IMG/VR virus record: IMGVR_UViG_3300029309_000018
Location: 1-64,000 of that record
Length of the DNA stretch: 64,000 nt
Direction: 5' to 3' (one strand)
Source: a virus
Of the stretch, positions 49,386-57,162 are shown in pieces; the first letter of the stretch is position 1, and each line of letters starts with the position of its first letter. Below the pieces are notes generated by a model, which was given only the letters and a program-made list of their open reading frames with translations, did not search any database and was not told the DNA's origin. The position numbers were made by a program, and so were the translations under genes.

Positions 49386-49594
49386 TCGTCCTCCAAAATT
49401 TCTAAAATCTCGCCAGCTTCAAGTCTTACTTTAAGTTGTTTGCATGACCACTTTTTATCAAAGTCAGCAGTATGCCCCACATTTCTTTTTATCTTACGGC
49501 GTATGTTCAGGCATTCAGACAGGTTCTTGTATGGCGTATATTCAACTCGCTCTTCACCTATCATCAACAGCAAAACAAAAGTCATCTCAATCAT
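49382..49594 (-). CDS. Small conserved protein of the lysis cassette
   Basis: 70 residues with a hydrophobic start (MIEMTFVLLLMIG) and CLNIRRKIKRNVGHTADFDK, WSCKQLKVRLEAG. It looks like a small membrane-anchored or secreted protein with two Cys that may form a disulfide. I recall similar short proteins in lysis cassettes of marine phages. Overlaps the holin gene by 4 bases. Possibly spanin-like. Confidence 0.5.
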   Translation of the reverse strand: MIEMTFVLLLMIGEERVEYTPYKNLSECLNIRRKIKRNVGHTADFDKKWSCKQLKVRLEAGEILEILEDE

Positions 49595-49983
49595 TCTTGA
49601 TTCACCAACTTTTCTATGTTGTCTTCAATTTTGGTCAAGCGCCTGTCGTAAAATTCAAGCACCAGCTTTTGCTGTTGATCGTGTGGTGCGTTTCCTGATT
49701 CTATGCTTTCTGCCAGTTTCTCCAACTCACTAGCCAGATGTTCAATCATCATGAATTGTTCAGAGTCTGCGGGCAAACTACCCATTTCGCCTCTAGGCCA
49801 TTTGATACGGAACTCTGTGTTCATGCCTAAATCTGTTTCCATAAGAATAAGTTTATTCTCAATCGTGTTTAAACGCTCAATAACTCCGAAGTATGCCCAT
49901 GTTCCCACTGTTGCCGCTATCAGCAAAGCAATCAGATTACGGATGGGCATCGCAAGTTCGGTGTTTTCACTCAGCTTTGGCAT
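49591..49983 (-). CDS. Single-pass membrane protein with coil, spanin-like
   Basis: 130 residues: short N-terminal segment, one membrane helix (IRNLIALLIAATVGTWAYFG, about 14-33), then coil (FGVIERLNTIENKLILMETD and LASELEKLAESIESGNAPHD). The layout (N-terminal anchor plus periplasmic coil) is that of an inner-membrane spanin. Located in the lysis cassette, overlapping neighbours by 4 and 17 bases. No clear lipoprotein partner is identified. Confidence 0.5.
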   Translation of the reverse strand: MPKLSENTELAMPIRNLIALLIAATVGTWAYFGVIERLNTIENKLILMETDLGMNTEFRIKWPRGEMGSLPADSEQFMMIEHLASELEKLAESIESGNAPHDQQQKLVLEFYDRRLTKIEDNIEKLVNQE

Positions 49984-50146
49984 CTGTGATGATCACCCAT
50001 TGAACCGTATTTGGAGTGCTTTCTGTTCTAAAGTTACCTGCAAGATCCCAGTTTATATTATCTTTTATAACCTCTTGTTTCTCTTCACCTGTAACATGAC
50101 CGTGTATCATTGCGGCCAACATAACTGCTATTATAATATTTTCCAT
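49967..50146 (-). CDS. 59-residue membrane-anchored small protein
   Basis: Short frame from ATG 50146, overlooked at longer cutoffs. MENIIIAVMLAAMIHGHVTG then EEKQEVIKDNINWDLAGNFR and a final strand VQWVIITDAKAE. A signal-like N-terminus could export it. It overlaps the next gene by 17 bases. Its position among lysis genes suggests a small lysis or spanin component. Confidence 0.5.
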   Translation of the reverse strand: MENIIIAVMLAAMIHGHVTGEEKQEVIKDNINWDLAGNFRTESTPNTVQWVIITDAKAE

Positions 50147-50154
50147 AACTCATC

Positions 50155-50475
50155 CTATTTTTTAGACATCCATGCTGTGGTTCCCATATAAGCGCCAACG
50201 ATGCCTGCTCCACTCAAGAAGATAAGGTCTGTGACGGCCCCTAACCCCTGTAGCTTTTCTGGTGAACACCAAGGGGACGCTAAAAATACCGCATAGAAAC
50301 CCATGAATATTAATGTGTATCTAGCCATCCTGAGTTGCGCCAGATTTTTGCGAAGTTCTGTTTCTGTCTTCTTTATTTCTTTGACATGAGAAAGTTCTGA
50401 GTCGCTAACAATGCCATCACCGTCTTCGTCATATTCTGAATATATGCTGTCTTTCTGTAATTTTTTTTGTGCCAT
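50155..50475 (-). CDS. EF-hand membrane protein
   Basis: 106 residues. Residues 13-28 SEYDEDGDGIVSDSELS contain a Ca2+-binding EF-hand-type loop (D-E-D-G-D-G-I-V-S-D-S-E), followed by two membrane helices (YTLIFMGFYAVFLA about 53-66 and VTDLIFLSGAGIVGAYMGTT about 81-100). A metal-responsive membrane protein in a lysis cassette is plausible. A palindrome copy abuts its start. Confidence 0.65.
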   Translation of the reverse strand: MAQKKLQKDSIYSEYDEDGDGIVSDSELSHVKEIKKTETELRKNLAQLRMARYTLIFMGFYAVFLASPWCSPEKLQGLGAVTDLIFLSGAGIVGAYMGTTAWMSKK

Positions 50476-50493
50476 AAAGTTACCTATAACTTT
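50476..50493. repeat. Dispersed 18-bp palindrome, copy 13
   Basis: AAAGTTACCTATAACTTT, directly upstream of the EF-hand gene ATG, the same arrangement as at 6661. Confidence 0.75.
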
Positions 50494-50783
50494 TACGATA
50501 CAGAAACAGAAACAGTGCCTAATGAAACAGTGACTGAAACACTTCCTGAATGTATCTCGTTAGCTCCGATAATTTTTAAAAAACCTCCGTCAGATATAAA
50601 TATATCTCCTTGCGCCAGAAGATTGTTATTACCGTCAGTAGGTATCTCCTGTAAATTTAGTTGTGGATTTTGAGCCTGCCTCAAAAATATTTCTAACGCC
50701 CTTACTAAATCGCTTATGTATTTGGCATCTATCTCTTTTGGTGCGGTTGGCAGTCTTGGAAATGGAGTTACGTTAGTAGCCAT
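50493..50783 (-). CDS. Small virion-type protein
   Basis: 96 residues: KEIDAKYISDLVRALEIFLR helix, a Gly/Asn turn, GDIFISDGGFLKIIGANEIH strand pair and a repetitive Ser/Val C-terminus (SVSVTVSLGTVSVSVS) typical of a fibre tip or a beta-repeat. It adjoins the tail hub gene by a one-base overlap. Structural role inferred. Confidence 0.5.
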   Translation of the reverse strand: MATNVTPFPRLPTAPKEIDAKYISDLVRALEIFLRQAQNPQLNLQEIPTDGNNNLLAQGDIFISDGGFLKIIGANEIHSGSVSVTVSLGTVSVSVS

Positions 50784-52669
50784 TATCTTTTACCATCTTG
50801 CCTGACATCGACTCTAGGACTTCCTAGCCTCCACCTTACACCTATTGTGTTACAGTCTACCTTTATTGAAAAGGCTCTACCCCTGAGTCTAACATCAGCT
50901 TTATTAGTATATTGCTCAAACGGAACAGTCGTAGATGTAGACGTCCTGTCTATTTGACTTATATCCGACTGTAGAAAATTACCGCCGGGAAAGTTGTTTG
51001 CTTGTAAAGTCACATTTACCTTTGGATCTGTTGTAGTTGACCCGTTAAACGTAAAGTCTGGTATTACTCTGGTTATGAAAGAAAATTTATCGCCATCACC
51101 CATATCCATAGGACTAGACTCTATTGATGAAATCATTGCAGAGCCATCATCACTGTATCCGCTCTCGTGATTGTATAAAAATTCACCCTCAGCAGCTATT
51201 GGAAAGTCTCTTATACCCTTATCTATGAATGCAGATCTGTTAAGATTTCCGTAATACCAAGTGCCTTCAGCATAATTATATATTACATATCTATCGTTTT
51301 CTCCCGTTCCACTATTAGCTAATGAGTTTGTGTCAGAAGTGTAAAACCAGATAACCTCGCTAAATTCTGAATTTACTCCGGCGAACACTTTGTCAGCCTG
51401 ATCAAAATCAAAATCAAAGAAAACCCTCTCTCTTACAGAGCATGGCAGTTGTTTTGTTTGACCATCATAAACGTAAAAATTCTGCCTACCCATCCAATAA
51501 ACAGAATCCTCAACGGCTATCGCTGAATTTGGACCCATTATAGTAATATTAGAAGCTATGGGCTGTATGCCAAATGTAAACGGAGCGCCAATAAACTGCA
51601 TAGAATGAACAGAGCTGTCTGTTATAATTATTATTTCTCTTTTGGTTTCTATGGCTTTGACAAACTTGGAACCAGATCCTATGCGAAGATCTCCAGCAGT
51701 ATTTGTTGATGTAGGATTCCAGTCTAGAAAAGACTCTTGATCAGAAAACCTTATCAGAAGAGGATCTTGATCCGACTGACCCAATGGATTAGCGCCAAAT
51801 GCTATTACATGTCTGTCAACATCAGAAACCATAATCTGTTTAGCTATTGTCGGACACTCGTTAGCCCCTGCTATTGATTGTATTTCTACAGCTCTTGTTG
51901 TAACTCCATTGCTTTTATCCCAATGATATATGGAACTATCTCTGGGGTTTATTAAAAGATCCTCACCAAAATTGTCCTGACTCCATATTCTAAGAGATGT
52001 GGTAACATTTATTGTTGTTCCAGAACCCCAAGTGCCTCTGCCCCAAGTTCCGGCTCCCCATCCGTTTCCCCCAACGCCTGTGTTTAGACCAGCATTTATT
52101 TGATAAACGCCATCAACAGCAGCGCCTCCATTTCCAGAGTCACTAGCATTTGCTATGACCGCGTTACCACTCGTATCTTTTGCTGAAATAGTATAAGTGG
52201 TAGCTGTTGGCACAGAAATTATTTCATATTCTTGATTTAGAACTGCTGCCGTTACCAACCCGCCTAGACTAACAGCATCAGCAAAAGTCACAAAATCTCC
52301 GACCGAAGCACCATGACCAGAATCAGTCACGGTTATTGTCGATGAACCGTTTGTCGCAGAAAATGTTACACCGTTTGTTGTTGTTTTTCTAATTGGTGTT
52401 ATATCGTTAAACGCCTGACCCTGTTCTATGTAGTACTTAGACTCTGTCCCAACTCCAAGGAAATCAGATCCGTCCAAGGCAACCCAGTTAAATAATCCTC
52501 TAACGGTGCCTATGTATGTATTCTCTGAATACTTTTCCCAGCCACCAATAACCTCTGGATACCCCTGCCTAAATCTAATTAGGTCACAGTCTACCCATCC
52601 TCCCTCATTAGAGTAAGATGTAATATCCCTGTTTATTCCGGGGGTAAATTGCAGTTTGCTTAAAGCCAC
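50783..52669 (-). CDS. P22 gp10-like tail hub/stabilisation protein
   Basis: 628 residues. N-terminus ALSKLQFTPGINRDITSYSN and RFRQGYPEVIGGWEKYSENT is the signature of P22 gp10-type packaged DNA stabilisation proteins. The middle is rich in beta strands with repeated WG motifs (GWGAGTWGRGTWG), and the C-terminus has LRGRAFSIKVDC and GVRWRLGSPRVDVRQDG. It seals the tail after packaging. The family is common in podoviruses. Confidence 0.75.
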   Translation of the reverse strand: MALSKLQFTPGINRDITSYSNEGGWVDCDLIRFRQGYPEVIGGWEKYSENTYIGTVRGLFNWVALDGSDFLGVGTESKYYIEQGQAFNDITPIRKTTTNGVTFSATNGSSTITVTDSGHGASVGDFVTFADAVSLGGLVTAAVLNQEYEIISVPTATTYTISAKDTSGNAVIANASDSGNGGAAVDGVYQINAGLNTGVGGNGWGAGTWGRGTWGSGTTINVTTSLRIWSQDNFGEDLLINPRDSSIYHWDKSNGVTTRAVEIQSIAGANECPTIAKQIMVSDVDRHVIAFGANPLGQSDQDPLLIRFSDQESFLDWNPTSTNTAGDLRIGSGSKFVKAIETKREIIIITDSSVHSMQFIGAPFTFGIQPIASNITIMGPNSAIAVEDSVYWMGRQNFYVYDGQTKQLPCSVRERVFFDFDFDQADKVFAGVNSEFSEVIWFYTSDTNSLANSGTGENDRYVIYNYAEGTWYYGNLNRSAFIDKGIRDFPIAAEGEFLYNHESGYSDDGSAMISSIESSPMDMGDGDKFSFITRVIPDFTFNGSTTTDPKVNVTLQANNFPGGNFLQSDISQIDRTSTSTTVPFEQYTNKADVRLRGRAFSIKVDCNTIGVRWRLGSPRVDVRQDGKR

Positions 52670-52680
52670 AGATATTCCCC

Positions 52681-53253
52681 TTATATTTCATCAGGCCAGT
52701 CATTTATTTTAGCAATAGTTTTTAAACTACCATCTGAGTTCATTTCATTCTCAAACAATGCCATAAACGCCGCTAGGTCAGACGCACCATTCAAAGCAGT
52801 CTCTATCTCTCCGCATTTAGTGCGAACAGCATCTCTGTATGTAGTAACTGAACTCGGTATGGCGGTAGACTTTTCTGCTTTACGAGTAACATACCAGTCA
52901 TGCACGGCTAGTTTGTTATTTGCTGTTTCTTTTGTCTGTGCGACCCAAATAGACTTGAGGCCAAGCGTTACCATCTGCTTACCAGTCATGGGGTCATTAA
53001 CAGCTTTGCCATCTTCATCAACAACATTCACATCTGTTAGACTTTTTGGGATTAAAGTGCCATCAGTTTCCCTGCCCCAATAAAATTTATTATCATACGG
53101 AGCGGCTGATGCCGGTGAGTCTTCCCATGTAATACCAACAGCTTTCTTTTCGTCAGCGGTCAATCGCATCCAGACTTTTGAGAACTGTTGACCATTTACA
53201 CCAATGAACTCTCGCCCTTCTCTGATCGTTTGTCCGTTATATTTCCACGGCAT
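52681..53253 (-). CDS. Tail-fibre-associated protein (DUF4376-like)
   Basis: 190 residues: a beta-type region (YNGQTIREGREFIGVNGQQF) and a helical C-terminal half that includes WYVTRKAEKSTAIPSSVTTY and FMALFENEMNSDGSLKTIAK, resembling DUF4376-type tail fibre assembly proteins. Sits between the hub and the LamG fibre, which fits. Similarity is from memory. Confidence 0.5.
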   Translation of the reverse strand: MPWKYNGQTIREGREFIGVNGQQFSKVWMRLTADEKKAVGITWEDSPASAAPYDNKFYWGRETDGTLIPKSLTDVNVVDEDGKAVNDPMTGKQMVTLGLKSIWVAQTKETANNKLAVHDWYVTRKAEKSTAIPSSVTTYRDAVRTKCGEIETALNGASDLAAFMALFENEMNSDGSLKTIAKINDWPDEI

Positions 53254-53264
53254 TTTATATTCTC

Positions 53265-55763
53265 CTATCGTGCGTTCGCAAATTTAACTGGTGCTTCGGC
53301 CACTGCATAAAAAATATAGTTAGCAGATTCATTAATTCTATTGGTAGTAGAACCTGCACTATTGCCATGCACCATAAAACCATTGCTAAAAAGTTCTATA
53401 TTTCTGTTTGAACTGTATCCTGTTTCTGCGTGGTTTGCACTCCAGTAAAGTCTAGCCGTATCACCATTGAAACTAGATGCTCTTTTATTATCGGTAACAA
53501 CCCAATCTCCAGTAGTGCTAGAAGCCTTCACCGTGACCAGTGAAGGTCTGAAACCTGTATAGACAAATGTGCCATTGCTATAATTTTGAGCGTTTCCGTT
53601 ATAGGAACCAACCTTGCTGTAGCCTTCAACGCTGTGGAAACAGTACATGATAAAATCATCACCGCTTTCATTTGTGGTGTTTCTTATACTTGTGTTTGAT
53701 CCAATGCCTAGAGTAACAGTAGTAGCATCACCCGATGTGGGCTTCATTAAAGCCGAACCAGTAAATTGTGCTGTTGTCGATAGATAAGCATAATCATCAC
53801 CAACAACTGACGATGATGCCTGCCAATTATTATTGTTACTGTTAGTGTCTCGATCTTTGATGAATATTAGTTCTGGTGCGCTGGACAAACCGTGTTTAAT
53901 TGTCTGACCAGTTATTGCGCCACCATTGCCAGTGTACGAAATTATACTTAATCCAGCGGTAGTGTTTATAGAAGCCCCTGTTGGAGTTATATCACCCCCA
54001 CTGAGACTAGCATCGGATGCAGAACTATAACCAGTGCCATCAATATTAAAAGTATCCGCACCACCACCTGCTTTCCAAGTCCACGCAACGTATGTTGCGC
54101 TGTTGACTGCAAAATCACCTGAAACAAGTCGCAATGAACTACTTGTTGTAACAATGTTTTGACTAGATTGGAAACTGCCGTTATAAGCCTCTGCTCCATT
54201 AGTGCTAGGACTTAATGATTTTGACGCACCAAACCCACGCACTATGTCTTGCACAAAATGCTGGTCAGTTCCGCTTCTTCGCTTCAACCAAACCCAATCA
54301 GCGGCAAATGTATTTGTGACTGTCACATCATTGTCAGCATCACCCGTGTACAATATAATGTTAAAATTATCGTCAGCCTGTTCAGTTTGTCCGGGGCCGA
54401 TTGTTACGTCTGGTAAGTTAGATGTGCAAAGGGCTAGTGCACCTGATGGCGGTTGCCATTTAAAGTCCCCAATGCCATTAGCATCTGAATAACCGCCAGA
54501 TGTTGTTTCGCCAGCAAATGTACCATCTTGCCCAAAATTAAAAAAACCCACCTCACTTGAAGTGCCGCCGCCCATACCAACATATGGTATCCAATCTTTA
54601 TCTGAAACCGACACAGTTGAGCCAAATGCACCACCATTTACAGACCACGAAATAGTATTAGCATCCGCGTCAAATAAAACAGAACATCCTTCATTTTCAT
54701 CCCAACCTGTTATGGAATCGTATGCTGTTCTAGTTCCTTCAACATTCTTTTCACCATTTTTAGAAAAAAGAGTGATCCCGGTGTTATAGCCGCCTCTATC
54801 ACTACCATCTATATCAACAGTCGGTACATTGATGCCCACAGCGTGTATCTCGTTATCAGTAGGGTAGTTAAATGATTTTGACCAATGTTCCCAATACCAC
54901 TTACCAGATTTAGGCAAAAGAAAGTTAGCAACAACACCACGATTATTTGTTGATGTTGAGTGCTTCAAATTTCCCTTACTGAGGGTTAAATTAAGGTGTC
55001 GAAAATTTGCATTTATCGTAGCAAAATTATTAGTCGGACTGTCTGGCACTACATCGCTTGCGACTAGACCACTTACAGTGAAATTATGACTAAGACCTGA
55101 AGAATCAGCACCTATTGAACTGCTATCTGAAAAATTTAAATGAAAACCAGTTGTTCCATAAGATCCAGAGTATGCTTTAGGTATCCACACTCCGTCTTTT
55201 GTTTCGCCAAAAGATGTTGGATCAAGGGCAGAACCATCAACGAAATGAAACTCTGCTAAATACCCATTAAGGTCTTGAGCATGATCTAATCTACCACTGA
55301 TCAATTGCTCTGTGTCTGCGGTTAAATATCCATTTGGGTTAGAGCTAAATGTGGAAGTTGAATACGTTTGTTCTGTTCCATTAACATATATTTTATATGC
55401 CTGACCATTTCTTTGCCAAACTATATGATACCATGCGCTAACATCTCTAAATTTAGCGTTAGTTGTAAAATTCGCTACTGTTGAGTTGCTAACAGTTAAT
55501 ATGGCTCTTAAAGTGTCATCGTTAACAAAACGTATGCCTTCAAAATTATTGCCTCCATTCCACGGACCAGCAGAGAAAATGTATTGATGTGATGTTAATC
55601 CTGAACGCTTTACCCAAAAACTTGTTGTGTAGACTGTTGTGTTTCCAGCTTCGCCTGTGTTTCTGGTTAAGTATCCAACAGCATCAAAACGCAAAGATTG
55701 GTCAATCGTGTGTGGGTAAAACCCAGCGCTAGGGTTTGTGAACCATTTGTCGGGGCTAAACAT
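53265..55763 (-). CDS. LamG/SPRY-like tail fibre
   Basis: 832 residues. Residues 1-200: a concanavalin/LamG-like module (FDAVGYLTRNTGEAGNTTVY, YHIVWQRNGQAYKIYVNGTE). Residues about 250-430: SPRY-like module (KSGKWYWEHWSKSFN, GCSVLFDADANTISWSVNGG). The remainder is a beta-repeat region with WLKRRSGTDQHFVQDIVRGF. Probable carbohydrate-binding receptor fibre. Located next to the T7-type fibre gene. Domain calls are by sequence memory. Confidence 0.65.
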   Translation of the reverse strand: MFSPDKWFTNPSAGFYPHTIDQSLRFDAVGYLTRNTGEAGNTTVYTTSFWVKRSGLTSHQYIFSAGPWNGGNNFEGIRFVNDDTLRAILTVSNSTVANFTTNAKFRDVSAWYHIVWQRNGQAYKIYVNGTEQTYSTSTFSSNPNGYLTADTEQLISGRLDHAQDLNGYLAEFHFVDGSALDPTSFGETKDGVWIPKAYSGSYGTTGFHLNFSDSSSIGADSSGLSHNFTVSGLVASDVVPDSPTNNFATINANFRHLNLTLSKGNLKHSTSTNNRGVVANFLLPKSGKWYWEHWSKSFNYPTDNEIHAVGINVPTVDIDGSDRGGYNTGITLFSKNGEKNVEGTRTAYDSITGWDENEGCSVLFDADANTISWSVNGGAFGSTVSVSDKDWIPYVGMGGGTSSEVGFFNFGQDGTFAGETTSGGYSDANGIGDFKWQPPSGALALCTSNLPDVTIGPGQTEQADDNFNIILYTGDADNDVTVTNTFAADWVWLKRRSGTDQHFVQDIVRGFGASKSLSPSTNGAEAYNGSFQSSQNIVTTSSSLRLVSGDFAVNSATYVAWTWKAGGGADTFNIDGTGYSSASDASLSGGDITPTGASINTTAGLSIISYTGNGGAITGQTIKHGLSSAPELIFIKDRDTNSNNNNWQASSSVVGDDYAYLSTTAQFTGSALMKPTSGDATTVTLGIGSNTSIRNTTNESGDDFIMYCFHSVEGYSKVGSYNGNAQNYSNGTFVYTGFRPSLVTVKASSTTGDWVVTDNKRASSFNGDTARLYWSANHAETGYSSNRNIELFSNGFMVHGNSAGSTTNRINESANYIFYAVAEAPVKFANAR

Positions 55764-57130
55764 TATGCAAACGCCAGTTGTGCTGCGCCAAGTAAAATAC
55801 TGTTATCTGCTTTCACAATATAAGGCAAAACATCATAAGCGTTGTTTGCAGATGACAGAGTGATACCACCAGCCGCAGGGCTTTCGTAATCACCATGCAA
55901 CGACAGCGTTGCAGCAGAACCACTTGACGGTTGAATAAGTATTATAGCGCCTGTTTGCCCAATCTGACTGGCTTCAGTAGTTGGCGCAGCAAGAGTGTTA
56001 GAACCAGAAGCTAGTGTAATTATAAAGTTTTGATATGTATCAAAGTCAAGCACACCGCTAGTTGCTGATAGTGCCGCAGTATAGGTGCTTGGCACTTGTG
56101 CTTTCGTAAACGTGCTTTGTGCGTTTGTTGCTACAATATTCGCGGCAGCTAAACCAGTAAGCTGTGATGCAGCTATGCTTTTGTTTGTGAGTGTTTGCGT
56201 TGCTACAGTGCTGACTAGTTCACCGTCACCGCCGGGCGGTAGCGTAAGGGTATTTGTCACACTGGCAGAGTGCGGTTGCGCCTTGACTGTTTGACCATGA
56301 GTATTTACTTCACAGTTAAATACAATGGTACCGGGGTTTGTATTACCTTTAAGAACAGTTTTACCAGTACCGTTTGGATTCAACTCAATATCAGCATTAG
56401 ATGTGGTGACAATATCTTTGCCATTCATATCTAAATCACCGCCAAGTTGCGGTGTTGTATCTGCAATAAGTTCAGCCAACCCACCACCAGCAGGGCCAGT
56501 TGCGCCTGTTGCACCAGCCGGAATACCCAAAGCTATGGCAAGCGCACCTGTTGCTCCTGTGTATGTGGCTGACGCTGTAGGCGTAGCCCCAGCAGACAAA
56601 CCAGATGCTGACACTGTAACAGAGTCAACCTTGCCCTCAGTGACTGTTAAATCACCACTGCCATCAAAACTCAGTATCTTGTTTGCACGATCAGTTGCAC
56701 CAACTGTAAATTCAGCAGTGGCAATCACATTTGTTTTTGACAGTTTGATTGCGCGGCCAATCTCTTCTTCCAACTCTTGCACAATAAATGTCAGTTTATC
56801 TAAAGCATCTTCATGCGTAGCTGCTGGGAAAGGATCGTTAGCCACATAGTCTGTAAGCTGAGTCCTGGCTGTTGTGCGTAGCAACACAACTGTCTCGCCG
56901 CTTGCTGGTATGTTGCCAGAAGTAAATACAACATTGCCACCACTAGCACTTCCAACACCTGTTACATTGTAGTGAGTTGTTTTAGTCTTAGTGGTTTCCG
57001 CACCTGTCGAGTCAGTACGAATGATGACTGTAATATCATCATCATCAAAGATCTTAAAGTTATACGAAAACGTATCGTTAGATCCGTCACCGCTAGCGCT
57101 TCTTTTGGTTGTTGTGCTACTAACTGTCAT
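55763..57130 (-). CDS. Tail fibre with T7-type N-terminus
   Basis: 455 residues. N-terminus matches the podoviral fibre attachment region (FSYNFKIFDDDDITVIIRTD, THYNVTGVGSASGGNVVFTS, TQLTDYVANDPFPAATHEDA, then a coil LTFIVQELEEEIGRAIKLSK), linking fibre to tail. A collagen-like stretch GATGATGPAGGG is followed by repeats and a beta C-terminus. Receptor binding inferred. Confidence 0.7.
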   Translation of the reverse strand: MTVSSTTTKRSASGDGSNDTFSYNFKIFDDDDITVIIRTDSTGAETTKTKTTHYNVTGVGSASGGNVVFTSGNIPASGETVVLLRTTARTQLTDYVANDPFPAATHEDALDKLTFIVQELEEEIGRAIKLSKTNVIATAEFTVGATDRANKILSFDGSGDLTVTEGKVDSVTVSASGLSAGATPTASATYTGATGALAIALGIPAGATGATGPAGGGLAELIADTTPQLGGDLDMNGKDIVTTSNADIELNPNGTGKTVLKGNTNPGTIVFNCEVNTHGQTVKAQPHSASVTNTLTLPPGGDGELVSTVATQTLTNKSIAASQLTGLAAANIVATNAQSTFTKAQVPSTYTAALSATSGVLDFDTYQNFIITLASGSNTLAAPTTEASQIGQTGAIILIQPSSGSAATLSLHGDYESPAAGGITLSSANNAYDVLPYIVKADNSILLGAAQLAFA

Positions 57131-57162
57131 ATCAATCTCCAGTAGCTATGTAATCTAGCAGA

